Both the position numbers and the translations under genes were made by a program. The notes beneath the pieces are model-generated. The model was not told where the DNA came from. It saw nothing but the letters and a program-made list of their open reading frames with translations, and did not search any database. Below are positions 39,946-48,980 of a DNA stretch of 64,000 nucleotides, one piece after another. Location: assembly GCF_001280225.1 (NCBI RefSeq), contig NZ_CP009253.1, positions 310,001 through 374,000 on the forward strand, in the 5' to 3' direction. Positions within the stretch are counted from its first letter, which is position 1; every line of letters begins with the position of its first letter. The DNA is from Buchnera aphidicola (Aphis glycines). GTDB lineage: Bacteria; Pseudomonadota; Gammaproteobacteria; Enterobacterales; Enterobacteriaceae.

Positions 39946-41415
39946 ATGATCGATACTATTCAAGCTTGCGATTTAGTTATTTTTGGAGCCAAGGGAGATT
40001 TAGCTCAAAGAAAATTATTACCTGCTTTATATAAATTAGAAGAATATAAAAAAATACATCCTGATACACGCATCATCGCATCAGGCCGTGCTGATTGGAC
40101 TAGAAAAGAATATATAAAAATAGCAAAAACAGCAATTAAAAAATTTTTAACACAAGAAATCAATGAAAATATTTGGAATAAATTTAGTGCACGTTTATAT
40201 TTTTTAAATGTTGATATTTTTAAAGAGCTGTGTTTTATAGAATTAAAAAAAATACTAAATCAAACAAAAAGTATAATTATTTATTATTGTGCTGTCCCTC
40301 CAAGTGTATTTAGTACTATTTTTAAAAGATTAGGACAAATTAATTTAAATTTATTTCCTGCAAGAATAATCATAGAAAAACCATTAGGTGTATGTCTTAA
40401 AACATGTAAAGCAATTAATGATCAAATATCTAAATATTTCTTAGAATCACAAATTTTTAGAATTGATCACTACCTAGGTAAAGAATCAATACTCAATTTA
40501 ATTTCTTTACGATTTGCTAATTCATTATTTTTTAATAGTTGGAATAATAAAATAATTGATCATGTGCAAATTACTATTTCTGAACAAGTAGGTATTGAAA
40601 ACAGATGGAACTATTTTGATAAAATGGGCCAAACAAAAGACATGGTTCAAAATCATCTTTTACAAATATTAACTATAATTGCAATGGATCCACCAAAAAA
40701 TATTTCATCAACAAGCATACAAAATGAAAAAATAAAAATTTTACGTGCGTTAAAAACTATTAATTCAGAAAACATAAATATTAAAACTGTTCGCGGTCAA
40801 TACACCGAAGGTAATATTCAAGGGAAAAAAGTTTCTTCATATTTAGAAGAAAAGGGAGCAAATGTAAAAAGTCAAACTGAAACATTTGTATGTATTAAAG
40901 TAGATCTTAAAAACGATCAATGGTTTGGTGTACCTTTTTATTTAAGAACTGGAAAAAGATTAGCAGAGAAATATTCAGAAATAGTAATTGTGTTCAAAAA
41001 AATGCCAATTAATTTATTCAAAAATAATAATTATAATTTGTCTCAAAATAAATTAATTATACGTTTAGATCCAAATGAAAACATCCAAATAGATTTTTTA
41101 AAAAAAATATCAGGATTAAATGAAATATATCAATTAAAAAATGAAAAAATTCAGTCAAATTTATTTACAAAGACAAATTCAAAAAAAATTGATGCTTATG
41201 AAAGACTTTTATTAGCAGCTATGAAAGGGGATCAATCTTGTTTTGTATGTCGTGAAGAAACAGAAGAAGCATGGAAATGGATTGATCCTATTATAGAAGC
41301 TTGGAAAAATAGCAAAGAAAACACTCTTAAATTATATGCTGCAGGTACATGGGGGCCACAAAATGCAGATGACATAATTATGAAAGATGGGAGATATTGG
41401 CATAAATTTCATTAA
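39946..41415 (+). CDS. zwf: Glucose-6-phosphate 1-dehydrogenase
   Basis: Zwf oxidises glucose 6-phosphate to 6-phosphogluconolactone, giving NADPH for biosynthesis and thioredoxin reduction; its product is the substrate of Pgl. I start at ATG 39946, which has an AGAGAACC ribosome site and gives 489 residues (E. coli 491). The longer in-frame start adds 26 unrelated residues. The NADP fold is VIFGAKGDLAQRKLLPALY, with EKPLGVCLKTCK, the catalytic RIDHYLGKES, and VPFYLRTGKRL toward the C-terminus. It sits back to back with pykA. Confidence 0.97.
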   Translation: MIDTIQACDLVIFGAKGDLAQRKLLPALYKLEEYKKIHPDTRIIASGRADWTRKEYIKIAKTAIKKFLTQEINENIWNKFSARLYFLNVDIFKELCFIELKKILNQTKSIIIYYCAVPPSVFSTIFKRLGQINLNLFPARIIIEKPLGVCLKTCKAINDQISKYFLESQIFRIDHYLGKESILNLISLRFANSLFFNSWNNKIIDHVQITISEQVGIENRWNYFDKMGQTKDMVQNHLLQILTIIAMDPPKNISSTSIQNEKIKILRALKTINSENINIKTVRGQYTEGNIQGKKVSSYLEEKGANVKSQTETFVCIKVDLKNDQWFGVPFYLRTGKRLAEKYSEIVIVFKKMPINLFKNNNYNLSQNKLIIRLDPNENIQIDFLKKISGLNEIYQLKNEKIQSNLFTKTNSKKIDAYERLLLAAMKGDQSCFVCREETEEAWKWIDPIIEAWKNSKENTLKLYAAGTWGPQNADDIIMKDGRYWHKFH

Positions 41416-41573
41416 AATATAATTAATTTATCTATCTTGACTTTTTTAACAAAAATATGTTATTTTGTCAATATTTTTACATATTTAATTTAAAAATTAA
41501 CTTTTTTATATAATCAATGTTCAAAAATTAATTTTAAAATACTATTTGACTGAATTGAGGAAGATCATATCTT

Positions 41574-42449
41574 ATGATACGCATCATTCTTTTCTTAATA
41601 ACTAACTTAGCAGTTACATCAATATTTTCTCTAATTATTGCATTAACAGGAATTGCTTCGGATAGTATTTATGGTATATTTATTATTTCTAGTTTGTTTG
41701 GTTTTAGTGGATCCCTTGTATCATTACTTATATCTAAATGGATTGCGTTACGTTCAGTTAATGGTAGAATAATCAAATCTCCTAGCAATGATATAGAAAA
41801 ATGGCTAGTTTCGACTGTACATAAGCAATCAATTCAAAAAGGAATAAAAACACCTCAAATTGCCACATATGATGCTATTGATATCAATGCATTTGCAACA
41901 GGTCCTCGACGTAACTCGGCATTAGTTGCAGTATCATCAGGGCTATTAGAAAAAATGACTAAACATGAAGCAGAAGCAGTGATCGGTCATGAAATTAGTC
42001 ATATTGCTAACGGAGATATGATTACCATGAGTTTAATACAAGGAGTGGTAAATACTTTTGTTATTTTCATATCTCGTATTATCTCACAAATATTAAATAG
42101 CTTTCTATCAAACAATAACGATGAAGATAATACAAATGAAAAAAATTCATTTGTTTTTTTTATCATTTCAACATTATTAGAAATAACGTTTGGTATGCTA
42201 GCAACTATCATAACTATGTGGTTTTCTAGACATCGAGAATTTTATGCAGATGCTAGTTCTGCCAAATTGGTTGGGCGTAAAAAAATGATTGCTGCGCTAA
42301 ATAAATTAAAATCAAGTTATGAAGTTCAAGAATCACAGAGTATTATTACACTTTGTATTAATGGTAGATCTAGATCGATAGCATTATTTGCGTCTCATCC
42401 TTCTTTAGATAAAAGAATACAGGCGTTAAATAATAAAAAATATATGTAA
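41574..42449 (+). CDS. htpX: Membrane zinc metalloprotease HtpX
   Basis: HtpX is an inner-membrane protease that works with FtsH in quality control of membrane proteins. The 291 residues (E. coli 293) have two N-terminal membrane segments, the HEISH zinc site at residues 139-143, two more segments around residues 155-175 and 190-215, and the third zinc ligand in [17 protein letters not shown]. The C-terminal [14 protein letters not shown] is typical. A GAGGAAG ribosome site precedes ATG 41574. A 13-bp hairpin follows the stop. Confidence 0.96.
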   Translation: MIRIILFLITNLAVTSIFSLIIALTGIASDSIYGIFIISSLFGFSGSLVSLLISKWIALRSVNGRIIKSPSNDIEKWLVSTVHKQSIQKGIKTPQIATYDAIDINAFATGPRRNSALVAVSSGLLEKMTKHEAEAVIGHEISHIANGDMITMSLIQGVVNTFVIFISRIISQILNSFLSNNNDEDNTNEKNSFVFFIISTLLEITFGMLATIITMWFSRHREFYADASSAKLVGRKKMIAALNKLKSSYEVQESQSIITLCINGRSRSIALFASHPSLDKRIQALNNKKYM

Positions 42450-42466
42450 AATAAATTGCATACAAT

Positions 42467-42500
42467 TTCTCTTAGTAGAAATATATCTATTAAGAGAAAA
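42467..42500 (+). terminator. Stem-loop downstream of htpX
   Basis: The arms 42467-42479 and 42488-42500 pair over 13 bp (core TCTCTTAGTAG with CTATTAAGAGA, one G-T wobble) around an eight-base loop. It starts 18 bases after the htpX stop. Downstream sequence is A-rich rather than T-rich, so termination efficiency is uncertain. Confidence 0.6.
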
Positions 42501-43040
42501 CATTAAAAAAATTTATTTTTTATTAAATTCTGTTAAGCTTGTATTTTTATGTAAAAAAGTTTATAATTAACGTAAATATAGTTTAAAAAGCAATATTTTT
42601 ATTCACAATAATACAATTTTAATTAATCAAATAAAAAATATATTTATATAATATTTATATATTTAAAAAACAATATTTTTTTGAATACTATAAAAAAAAT
42701 AAAATATTTGAATTTAAAATTTAAAATAAAAAAATCCTGGTATAATTAACGTAAATTTTTATATAAAAAAACAAAATTTTTTATAAAATACCTCTGTTCA
42801 AAATCAGAGAATGTTGTTTCAATATCAAATTAAATATATAAAATATTAAGAAAGTAAAAATCTAAAAATAATTAAAAAACTTTAACTTCACAGATAAATT
42901 CTCTCAAAATCTGTTTTATTCAAACATAGATCTAGATGTATCTAAATGATTTTTTCATCTTCTCGACAATAAAATATGTAATATTTATATAAAATAACTT
43001 GAATACTATGCTGTCCTATTTTTTTTACGGAGTTTTTCTG
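42501..43040. other. Long AT-rich spacer between htpX and yoaE, no gene found
   Basis: About 540 bases hold no ORF with homology that I can recognise and no tRNA. A 16-base direct repeat TATAATTAACGTAAAT occurs at 42562-42577 and 42741-42756, each copy containing a TATAAT that could act as a -10 box. A small hairpin CTCTG...CAGAG lies near 42790. I looked for a cold-shock gene here, because I recall (unverified) a cspC near this place in some Buchnera, but see no remnant of its KGFGFI motif. Confidence 0.5.
42562..42756 (+). repeat. 16-bp direct repeat pair with TATAAT core
   Basis: TATAATTAACGTAAAT is found identically at 42562-42577 and 42741-42756, 179 bases apart, both upstream of yoaE. 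The match does not extend beyond 16 bases. It may reflect two promoters or a protein-binding site, but with this base composition chance cannot be dismissed. Confidence 0.5.
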
Positions 43041-44594
43041 ATGGATTTTTTTTTAGAACCGTCAACTTGGGCCGGCTTATTAACACTAGTAGTTCTAGAA
43101 GTAGTTCTAGGAATTGATAATTTAATTTTTGTAGCAATTTTATCCGAAAAATTACCTCCTAATCAAAGAGATAACGCAAGATTAATTGGTTTAGGACTAG
43201 CACTGGTAATGAGATTAGGATTATTATCGTTTATATCTTGGGTGGTAACTTTAACTACTCCTATCATTAATAATAGATTTTTTACCTTATCAGTTCGTGA
43301 CTTGATTTTACTTATTGGTGGTTTATTTTTATTATTTAAAGCAACAATTGAATTGCATGAGCGATTAGAAAATGAAGATCATGAAAATTCAGACAACAAA
43401 AATTACGCTGGTTTTTGGGCTGTAGTTATTCAAATTGTTGTTTTAGATGCGGTATTTTCATTAGATGCTATTATTACGGCAGTTGGAATGGTTAACCAAT
43501 TGTTAATTATGATGATTGCAGTGATATTGGCCGCAATACTTATGTTGTTAGCCTCGAAAGCATTAACTAACTTTATTAATTTACATCAAACAGTTATAGT
43601 TTTATGTCTTAGTTTTTTATTAATGATTGGATTTAGTTTAGTTGCAGAAGCACTAAAATTTTATATCCCAAAAGGGTATTTATATGCAGCTATAGGATTT
43701 TCTATTTTAATCGAAATATTTAATCAAATAGCCCGACATAACTTTATGAAAAATCAATCCAGAAAACCTATGAGACAAAGAGCTGCTGAAGCAATTTTGA
43801 GATTAATGATAAGAGAAAAAAATACAAATAAAAATATAACCAATGCACAATTGAGTGAAAATAAAAAAATAAATATCATTCCTTCATTAGCAACAGAAAC
43901 ATTTCAAGATGAAGAAAAATATATGATTAATGGAGTTCTTACGTTAGCAGGTCGATCAATTAAAAGCATTATGACACCAAGAAGTAATATATCTTGGGTG
44001 AATACAGAAAAAAACACTAATGAAATTCGTTCTCAATTGTTAGATACACCTCATAGTTTGTTTCCAGTTTGCAAAGGCGAATTAGATGAAATTATTGGTA
44101 TTGTACGTGCTAAGGAATTGCTTGTAGCGATCGAAAAAAATGTAGATGTTTATCAATTTTCCTCTCAAATACCACCCATCATTATACCTGATACTCTTGA
44201 TCCTATTAATCTTTTAGGTGTTCTTCGTCGCGCCCAAGGAAGCTTTGTAATTGTTAGTAATGAATTTGGGGTAGTACAAGGATTAATCACTCCATTAGAT
44301 GTATTAGAAGCTATAGCTGGAGAATTCCCAGATGCTGATGAAACACCAGATATTATAAAAGAAAAGAATAGTTGGTTAGTAAAAGGAGAAACAGATTTGC
44401 ATTCTTTACAACAATTACTCAATACAAAAGAATTTATTAAAGAAAATGATTGTGCTTCTTTAGGAGGGTTATTAATAGCTCAAAACGGACAATTACCTAT
44501 CCCAGGAGAAATCATTCATATTAATTCTTTTTCATTTCATATTGTTAAAGTAACCGCATATCGTATTGATTTAGTTCGAATCACTAAAAAATAA
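43041..44594 (+). CDS. yoaE: TerC-family membrane protein with CBS and transporter-associated domains
   Basis: This is the YoaE-type protein: an N-terminal TerC integral membrane domain of about seven segments, a pair of CBS domains, and a C-terminal CorC/HlyC domain. TerC relatives are linked to metal-ion homeostasis, but the exact function is unproven. From ATG 43041 it has 517 residues (E. coli 518). A GGAG ribosome site and the start of homology at [14 protein letters not shown] favour this start over an ATG 14 codons upstream. Landmarks are [52 protein letters not shown] and [21 protein letters not shown]. Confidence 0.93.
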   Translation: MDFFLEPSTWAGLLTLVVLEVVLGIDNLIFVAILSEKLPPNQRDNARLIGLGLALVMRLGLLSFISWVVTLTTPIINNRFFTLSVRDLILLIGGLFLLFKATIELHERLENEDHENSDNKNYAGFWAVVIQIVVLDAVFSLDAIITAVGMVNQLLIMMIAVILAAILMLLASKALTNFINLHQTVIVLCLSFLLMIGFSLVAEALKFYIPKGYLYAAIGFSILIEIFNQIARHNFMKNQSRKPMRQRAAEAILRLMIREKNTNKNITNAQLSENKKINIIPSLATETFQDEEKYMINGVLTLAGRSIKSIMTPRSNISWVNTEKNTNEIRSQLLDTPHSLFPVCKGELDEIIGIVRAKELLVAIEKNVDVYQFSSQIPPIIIPDTLDPINLLGVLRRAQGSFVIVSNEFGVVQGLITPLDVLEAIAGEFPDADETPDIIKEKNSWLVKGETDLHSLQQLLNTKEFIKENDCASLGGLLIAQNGQLPIPGEIIHINSFSFHIVKVTAYRIDLVRITKK

Positions 44595-44641
44595 AATATT
44601 TTTAGTGATACAATAAAAAAATTTTTAATTTTGAGAAAATT

Positions 44642-45305
44642 ATGTCTAATATAATTTTAGCAATTGATACTTCGATGAATTATTGCTCAGTAGCGATATA
44701 TAAAAAAAAAAATATATTCGTTATCAGATAACTGCAATAAAGAACATACTGCAAAAATATTACCAATGATCAAAAAAATACTATTAATTTCGAAAATAAC
44801 ATTTAAAGATCTTAATTATATATCTTTTGCAAAAGGACCTGGAAATTTTACTGGAATACGAATTGCTATAGGAATCGCTCAAAGTTTATCTTTAAGTTTA
44901 AATATTCCTATTTTAGGAATTTCTACTTTAGCTATAATGGCAGAAAAAGCATGGAGGAAGTATCATCAAAAGAAAATTTTAGTCACTATTGGAGCTGGAA
45001 TCAACAAGATATATTTGGCTAAATATATCAAAGATAATACATTATTATGGACTGGAGAGAAGACAGAAGTTTTAATACATTCTTATGAAATTAACAAAGA
45101 AATGAAACACTTGAATAATGATTGGTTTCTTATTGGAAATGGATTAGAGAAATTCAATCAAAAAAATTTTTTTAATTTTAATAAAATAAAAAATATATGG
45201 CCTAATGCAAAAGATTTAATTCCATTTTCTTTATTTAATATAAAAAAAAAGAATTTTTTACATTTTACTGAATTAGAACCTAATTATTTAAATAAAGTTT
45301 TTTAA
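44642..45305 (+). pseudogene. tsaB: tRNA t6A-synthesis protein TsaB (YeaZ), frameshifted at an A11 tract
   Basis: TsaB, with TsaC, TsaD and TsaE, makes the t6A37 modification of ANN-decoding tRNAs, essential in most bacteria. The first frame begins at ATG 44642 with ILAIDTSMNYCSVAIY and stops 30 codons on. The second frame carries the rest, including FAKGPGNFTGIRIAIGIAQ. The break coincides with a run of eleven A (44702-44712); removing one A joins the frames through EHTAKILPMIKKI into a 220-residue protein (E. coli 231). Everything else is well conserved, so the gene is probably expressed by slippage or the tract is polymorphic rather than the gene being dead. Confidence 0.88.
44702..44712 (+). 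repeat. A11 homopolymer at the tsaB frameshift
   Basis: Eleven consecutive A residues lie exactly where TsaB homology changes frame; ten would give a single open frame. The flanking codons match the family on both sides, so no other lesion is needed to explain the break. Confidence 0.9.
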
Positions 45306-45316
45306 ATGTAAAAATG

Positions 45317-45351
45317 TCAATACTGAAATACCAAAAATACTTCAGTATTGA
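45317..45351. terminator. Stem-loop between convergent tsaB and minE
   Basis: TCAATACTGAA (45317-45327) and TTCAGTATTGA (45341-45351) form an 11-bp perfect stem with a 13-base loop. It lies 12 bases after the tsaB stop and 75 bases from the minE stop, so it can mark the end of both transcripts. No long T-run follows. Confidence 0.6.
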
Positions 45352-45425
45352 TCTCATTACTATTAACGTTAATATAGATTGAATTTGATAAGATTATTTT
45401 AACTGTTATATAACTATTCTAGTTA

Positions 45426-45677
45426 TTAGTCTGGTAAAACAACATTTAGTTCTAATATAGAAATATCTTTATTTTTTTGCTCTAACTGTATTGTTACCAT
45501 GTTAGGATCTATATTGACATATTTACAAATTACAGAAAGTATTTCACGTTTTAATTGCGGAAAATAATCTGGTTCGTTTTGAAATTTTCTTCGTTCTGCA
45601 ACAATAATTTGCAATCTTTCTTTTGCTACATGAGCAGTATTTTTGTTCCGGGATAAAAAAAAATCTAATAAAGCCAT
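45426..45677 (-). CDS. minE: Cell division topological specificity factor MinE
   Basis: MinE drives the pole-to-pole oscillation of MinD, stimulating its ATPase so that the division inhibitor is lowest at mid-cell. The 83 residues (E. coli 88) start with the membrane-targeting [10 protein letters not shown], followed by the MinD-binding helix ([15 protein letters not shown]) and a beta-rich C-terminus with LNVVLPD. A GGGAGAT ribosome site lies inside the end of minD, whose stop is two bases upstream, indicating translational coupling. Confidence 0.96.
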   Translation of the reverse strand: MALLDFFLSRNKNTAHVAKERLQIIVAERRKFQNEPDYFPQLKREILSVICKYVNIDPNMVTIQLEQKNKDISILELNVVLPD

Positions 45678-45679
45678 AT

Positions 45680-46492
45680 CTATCTCCCGAATAAACGTCG
45701 TAAAAAGCTTTTTTTTTCTTCTTCAATAAAACGAAACTTATGATTTTCACCTAGTAATCGATTCACTGTATCAAAATAGGCATGTCCTGCATTGGAATTA
45801 TTATCTAAAATCACAGATTCTCCTTGATTTGATGCTCTCAAAACAGATACATCTTCAGGAATTACACCAATAATTGGTATACGAAGGATATCTAATACAT
45901 CATTCATACTTAACATCTCACCATTTTTAACACGTGTTGGATTATAACGTGTTAACAAGAGATGTTCTTTAATAGGGGCATTATTATCTTCAGATCTTTT
46001 TGATTTAGATGATATAATTCCTAAGATTCGATCAGAATCTCGCACTGAGGAAACTTCTGGATTGGTCGTAATAATAGCTTCATCTGCAAAATATAATGAT
46101 AAAATAGCTCCTTTCTCAATTCCAGCAGGTGAATCACAAATAATAAAATCAAAATGCATTTTAATTAATTCATTTAAAACTTTTTCAACTCCCAAATGCG
46201 TTAGAGCGTCTTTATCTCTAGTTTGAGATGCTGGTAGAATAAATAAATTCTTTGTTTTTTTATCTTTGATTAAAGCTTGATTGATTACTGCTTCGCCTTG
46301 AATAACATTAACAAAATCATATACTACTCTGCGCTCGCATCCCATAATTAAATCTAAATTTCTTAAACCGATATCAAAATCTATCACAACAGTTTTTTTT
46401 CCTTTTTTTGCCAAACCAGTTGCAATAGCAGCACTTGAAGTAGTTTTACCTACACCTCCTTTCCCTGAAGTAACTACAATAATCCGTGTCAT
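45680..46492 (-). CDS. minD: Septum site-determining ATPase MinD
   Basis: MinD is a membrane-associated ParA-type ATPase that recruits MinC and is released by MinE. The 270 residues equal E. coli MinD. The deviant Walker [12 protein letters not shown] is at the N-terminus, with [14 protein letters not shown] and the switch [12 protein letters not shown]. The C-terminal amphipathic membrane-targeting helix ([15 protein letters not shown]) is almost identical to E. coli. An AGGAACT ribosome site precedes ATG 46492. It is the middle gene of minC-minD-minE. Confidence 0.97.
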   Translation of the reverse strand: MTRIIVVTSGKGGVGKTTSSAAIATGLAKKGKKTVVIDFDIGLRNLDLIMGCERRVVYDFVNVIQGEAVINQALIKDKKTKNLFILPASQTRDKDALTHLGVEKVLNELIKMHFDFIICDSPAGIEKGAILSLYFADEAIITTNPEVSSVRDSDRILGIISSKSKRSEDNNAPIKEHLLLTRYNPTRVKNGEMLSMNDVLDILRIPIIGVIPEDVSVLRASNQGESVILDNNSNAGHAYFDTVNRLLGENHKFRFIEEEKKSFLRRLFGR

Positions 46493-46517
46493 ATAAAAAG
46501 TTCCTAAAAATGCACTT

Positions 46518-47258
46518 TTAACTAAGAGAATTAATAGTTAAAATTTTATTACGTAAATAAATTTGCGCTGATTTTCCAATAAACTTCAATGGTATTTGAT
46601 CCGACAACCAATATTCACCAGATATTGACAATAATTCAGCAAATAATGCTGTGCAAAATATATTACTTGTAATGTCTCCATTAGCACCTGCAAGAACTCT
46701 ACCTCTAACTGAACCATATATATGGATGTTACCGTCAGCAACTAATTCTGCTCCTGCGCTGACATTATTTGTGACTATTAAATCAGAATATTTGGCATAT
46801 ATTTTTTGCCCTGAACGCACAGGTGTATTAATAATATGTGTTTTTTTTATTTTTTTCTTGATTGCTTTATTAGTTTCATTTTCGATATTATGTGTTTTAT
46901 AAAAAAAACTAATTTTTTGATTTATATTATTTTCTATATTTGTTGATTTTTTTCCTTCTAATAAAACGGGTAATCCTGAATCAATAATAATTTTTTTAAG
47001 ATAGTTATCTTTACAACCAGTCACACCTACAATAAAAAAACTATGTGAAATAATAACTTTTTGTATTTTTCTCCAATTTTTTTGATTGAATGATAAATAT
47101 GAAACATTAAGAATAATAGGTGCATTTTTTAAAAATTGAGGATATTCTTGAATTTTTTTATATAATGACTTATCAATTAAATCTATATTATCACTTTTTA
47201 GATATAATACTAATAATGTGAAATTACTGCCTTTTATTTCAATAGACGTTTTTTGCAT
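46518..47258 (-). CDS. minC: Septum site-determining protein MinC
   Basis: MinC inhibits FtsZ polymerisation away from mid-cell. Homology starts at MQKTSIEIKGSNFTLLVLYL, so I use ATG 47258 (246 residues; E. coli 231) rather than an ATG 23 codons upstream. The N-terminal FtsZ-inhibiting domain is followed by a lysine-rich linker and the C-terminal beta-helix: TPVRSGQKIYAKYSDLIVT, VSAGAELVADGNIHIYGSVRG and SGEYWLSDQIP, which binds MinD. The linker is longer than in E. coli. minD follows after 25 bases. Confidence 0.94.
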   Translation of the reverse strand: MQKTSIEIKGSNFTLLVLYLKSDNIDLIDKSLYKKIQEYPQFLKNAPIILNVSYLSFNQKNWRKIQKVIISHSFFIVGVTGCKDNYLKKIIIDSGLPVLLEGKKSTNIENNINQKISFFYKTHNIENETNKAIKKKIKKTHIINTPVRSGQKIYAKYSDLIVTNNVSAGAELVADGNIHIYGSVRGRVLAGANGDITSNIFCTALFAELLSISGEYWLSDQIPLKFIGKSAQIYLRNKILTINSLS

Positions 47259-47484
47259 ATATATTGCTCGATAATTTATATTTATATGCATATTAAATGT
47301 ACATGTATTATTTTTAAAAGCTAACACATATTAATTTAGTTAAATTATAATATAAATATCATTTTATAACAATTTCTATTTTTTTAGAATTTTTACACAA
47401 TTCAAGATATTTCAATGTAACTGATGTGGAGTTTAAATAAAATTTCTAATTAATAAAATATTAAACTTTTTCAAGATCAAATTT

Positions 47485-48516
47485 GTGAGGATCATTAAAA
47501 TTTTGTTATTTTCTCAGAATAGTCAACTCATCTTACGTTATCAAAATATTTTTAAAAATAAAAAAATTTTTTTTTCAGGAAATATTCAAGATGAATTACC
47601 AAGATATTTATCTTGTATAGACAAAAGCTTACATCTTAGTGTAAAAAATGATTTTTATGAAAAAAAATCGGATCATCCTAAAAAAATTCATATACATTAT
47701 AATTTACTTGTCTCGAAAAAAACTGTTAAAAATTATAATACACTTATTTACTATTGGCCTAAAAGTAAGTCAGAAGCAAAATTTCAATTGTATAATTTGT
47801 TATCTTGTTTTGCTATTGGAACTGAAATTTTTATTGTAGGAAATAATTCATGCGGCGTAAAAAGTGCGATAAAAATATTAAAAAAATGGACACATATAAA
47901 TAAATTAGAAAGCGCAAAACATTCTATTCTATTCGCAGGCATTCTTCAATATAAAACAAAATTTATATTAAAAGATTTTTTTCACACACATATTTGGAAA
48001 GATTTATACATCAAATGTTTACCAGGAGTTTTTGGTTATAAAAAAATAGATTTAGGTAGTCAACTACTTGCTTCTACTTTTTCTAAACATATTCATGGTG
48101 AAATATTAGATGTAGGATGTGGATCAGGTTTTTTATCAGTATCTTTGCTTAAATATTCACCAAATTCTATAGTTACTATGATAGATAATAAGGAATCTGC
48201 AATAATATCTAGTCAGGAAACACTTTCCTCTAATCAATTATCCGCAAAGGTACTATCTAGCAATCTTTATTCAAATATATTTAATAAATTTAATTTAATT
48301 ATATCGAATCCGCCATTTCACAATGATTTAAAAATAAACTTTAATATTATTAAAAATGTTATCATGATGGGATCGAAATATTTAAAAAAAAGAGGAGAGT
48401 TGAGATTTGTCGTGAATAGTTGTTTTAATTATGATTTAATTTTAAAAAAAAATTTTAAATCATTTCACGTGATTGAAAAAACCAATCTATATAAAGTATA
48501 TCAAGCTTTATTATAA
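47485..48516 (+). CDS. rsmC: 16S rRNA m2G1207 methyltransferase
   Basis: RsmC methylates G1207 of 16S rRNA using SAM. The 343 residues equal E. coli RsmC and have its double-domain design: a degenerate N-terminal methyltransferase-like domain (with LIYYWPKSKSEAKFQLYNLL) and an active C-terminal domain with the SAM motif LDVGCGSGFLSVSL and the catalytic SNPPFH. The start is uncertain: the frame opens with GTG 47485, but a GTGAGGATC ribosome-site-like sequence there could instead serve a non-ATG start (ATT or TTG) at 47494-47503. No ATG is suitably placed. Confidence 0.92.
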   Translation: MRIIKILLFSQNSQLILRYQNIFKNKKIFFSGNIQDELPRYLSCIDKSLHLSVKNDFYEKKSDHPKKIHIHYNLLVSKKTVKNYNTLIYYWPKSKSEAKFQLYNLLSCFAIGTEIFIVGNNSCGVKSAIKILKKWTHINKLESAKHSILFAGILQYKTKFILKDFFHTHIWKDLYIKCLPGVFGYKKIDLGSQLLASTFSKHIHGEILDVGCGSGFLSVSLLKYSPNSIVTMIDNKESAIISSQETLSSNQLSAKVLSSNLYSNIFNKFNLIISNPPFHNDLKINFNIIKNVIMMGSKYLKKRGELRFVVNSCFNYDLILKKNFKSFHVIEKTNLYKVYQALL

Positions 48517-48524
48517 ATATAATA

Positions 48525-48612
48525 TGGTACCCGGAGCGGGACTTGAACCCGCAAAGCTTTTAAAGCCGAGGGATTTTAAGTCCCTTGTGTCTACCAATTT
48601 CACCATCCGGGC
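48525..48612 (-). tRNA. leuZ: tRNA-Leu (anticodon UAA)
   Basis: Reading the minus strand, the gene starts GCCCGGATGG, has a TAA anticodon inside GGGACTTAAAATCCC, a long variable arm as expected of leucine tRNA, the T-arm GGGTTCAAGTCCC, and ends in an encoded CCA (TGG at 48525-48527 on the plus strand). It closely matches E. coli leuZ and is directly downstream of tRNA-Cys, as in the E. coli glyW-cysT-leuZ cluster. Confidence 0.96.
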
Positions 48613-48621
48613 TTTTTATAG

Positions 48622-48692
48622 AGGCGTATCCCGGAATCGAACCGGGTTATACGGATTTGCAGTCCGCTACATAGCCAATCTGTCAACACGCC
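48622..48692 (-). tRNA. cysT: tRNA-Cys (anticodon GCA)
   Basis: The minus strand reads GGCGTGTTGACAG at the 5' end, anticodon GCA in GGACTGCAAATCC, T-arm CCGGTTCGATTCCGG, acceptor ATACGCC and discriminator T, which is typical of cysteine tRNA. No CCA is encoded; the sequence runs on as CTATAAA, so the tail must be added by nucleotidyltransferase. It lies ten bases upstream of tRNA-Leu and is probably co-transcribed with it. Confidence 0.96.
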
Positions 48693-48790
48693 TATAGTTT
48701 TATATTATAAAAAAAAAAAAATAAAATTACAATAAAATTTTATAAATATAAAAATATTTATATAAAATTTTTAATAAAATAAAAAATTGT

Positions 48791-48830
48791 CTTTACATTC
48801 ATCAATAGAATGTTTTAACATTACTAATGT
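48791..48830 (+). promoter_or_regulatory. Candidate promoter and palindrome upstream of tRNA-Ser
   Basis: TTTACA (48791-48796) and TAACAT (48815-48820) are spaced 18 bases apart, a plausible sigma-70 promoter about 40 bases before the tRNA. The -10 region is within a perfect palindrome AACATTACTAATGTT (48816-48830). The call is tentative given the AT-rich background. Confidence 0.3.
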
Positions 48831-48858
48831 TTCATAATTAAAACATTATGTTTTTTAA

Positions 48859-48943
48859 GGAGAGGTGGCCGAGTGGTTTAAGGCAGCGGTCTTGAAAACC
48901 GCCGATGAGAAATCATCCGAGAGTTCGAATCTCTCTCTCTCCG
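48859..48943 (+). tRNA. serT: tRNA-Ser (anticodon UGA)
   Basis: The sequence starts GGAGAGGTGGCCGAGTGG, has a TGA anticodon in GGTCTTGAAAACC, a long variable arm (CGATGAGAAATCATCC region), a GAGTTCGAATCTC T-arm, an acceptor 3' strand TCTCTCC and discriminator G. CCA is not encoded. It is on the opposite strand from the Leu/Cys pair and converges on ompA. Confidence 0.95.
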
Positions 48944-48980
48944 AAAAAATTAAAAAATAAAATTTTTATCCTCAAAAAAA

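Noticed and set aside
42501-43040. A decayed cold-shock (cspC-like) gene between htpX and yoaE
   Set aside because: I searched by eye for the KGFGFI and VFVHFSA motifs and found no trace, so I report only the spacer.
44766-45305. TsaB as a shorter protein starting at ATG 44766
   Set aside because: This would delete the N-terminal ASKHA-fold strand (ILAIDTS), which is still encoded upstream in the other frame; a single-base tract difference explains the data better.
48473-48697. Plus-strand ORF of 74 codons over the tRNA-Leu and tRNA-Cys genes
   Set aside because: It is an antisense shadow of two clear minus-strand tRNA genes and has no protein-family similarity that I recognise.
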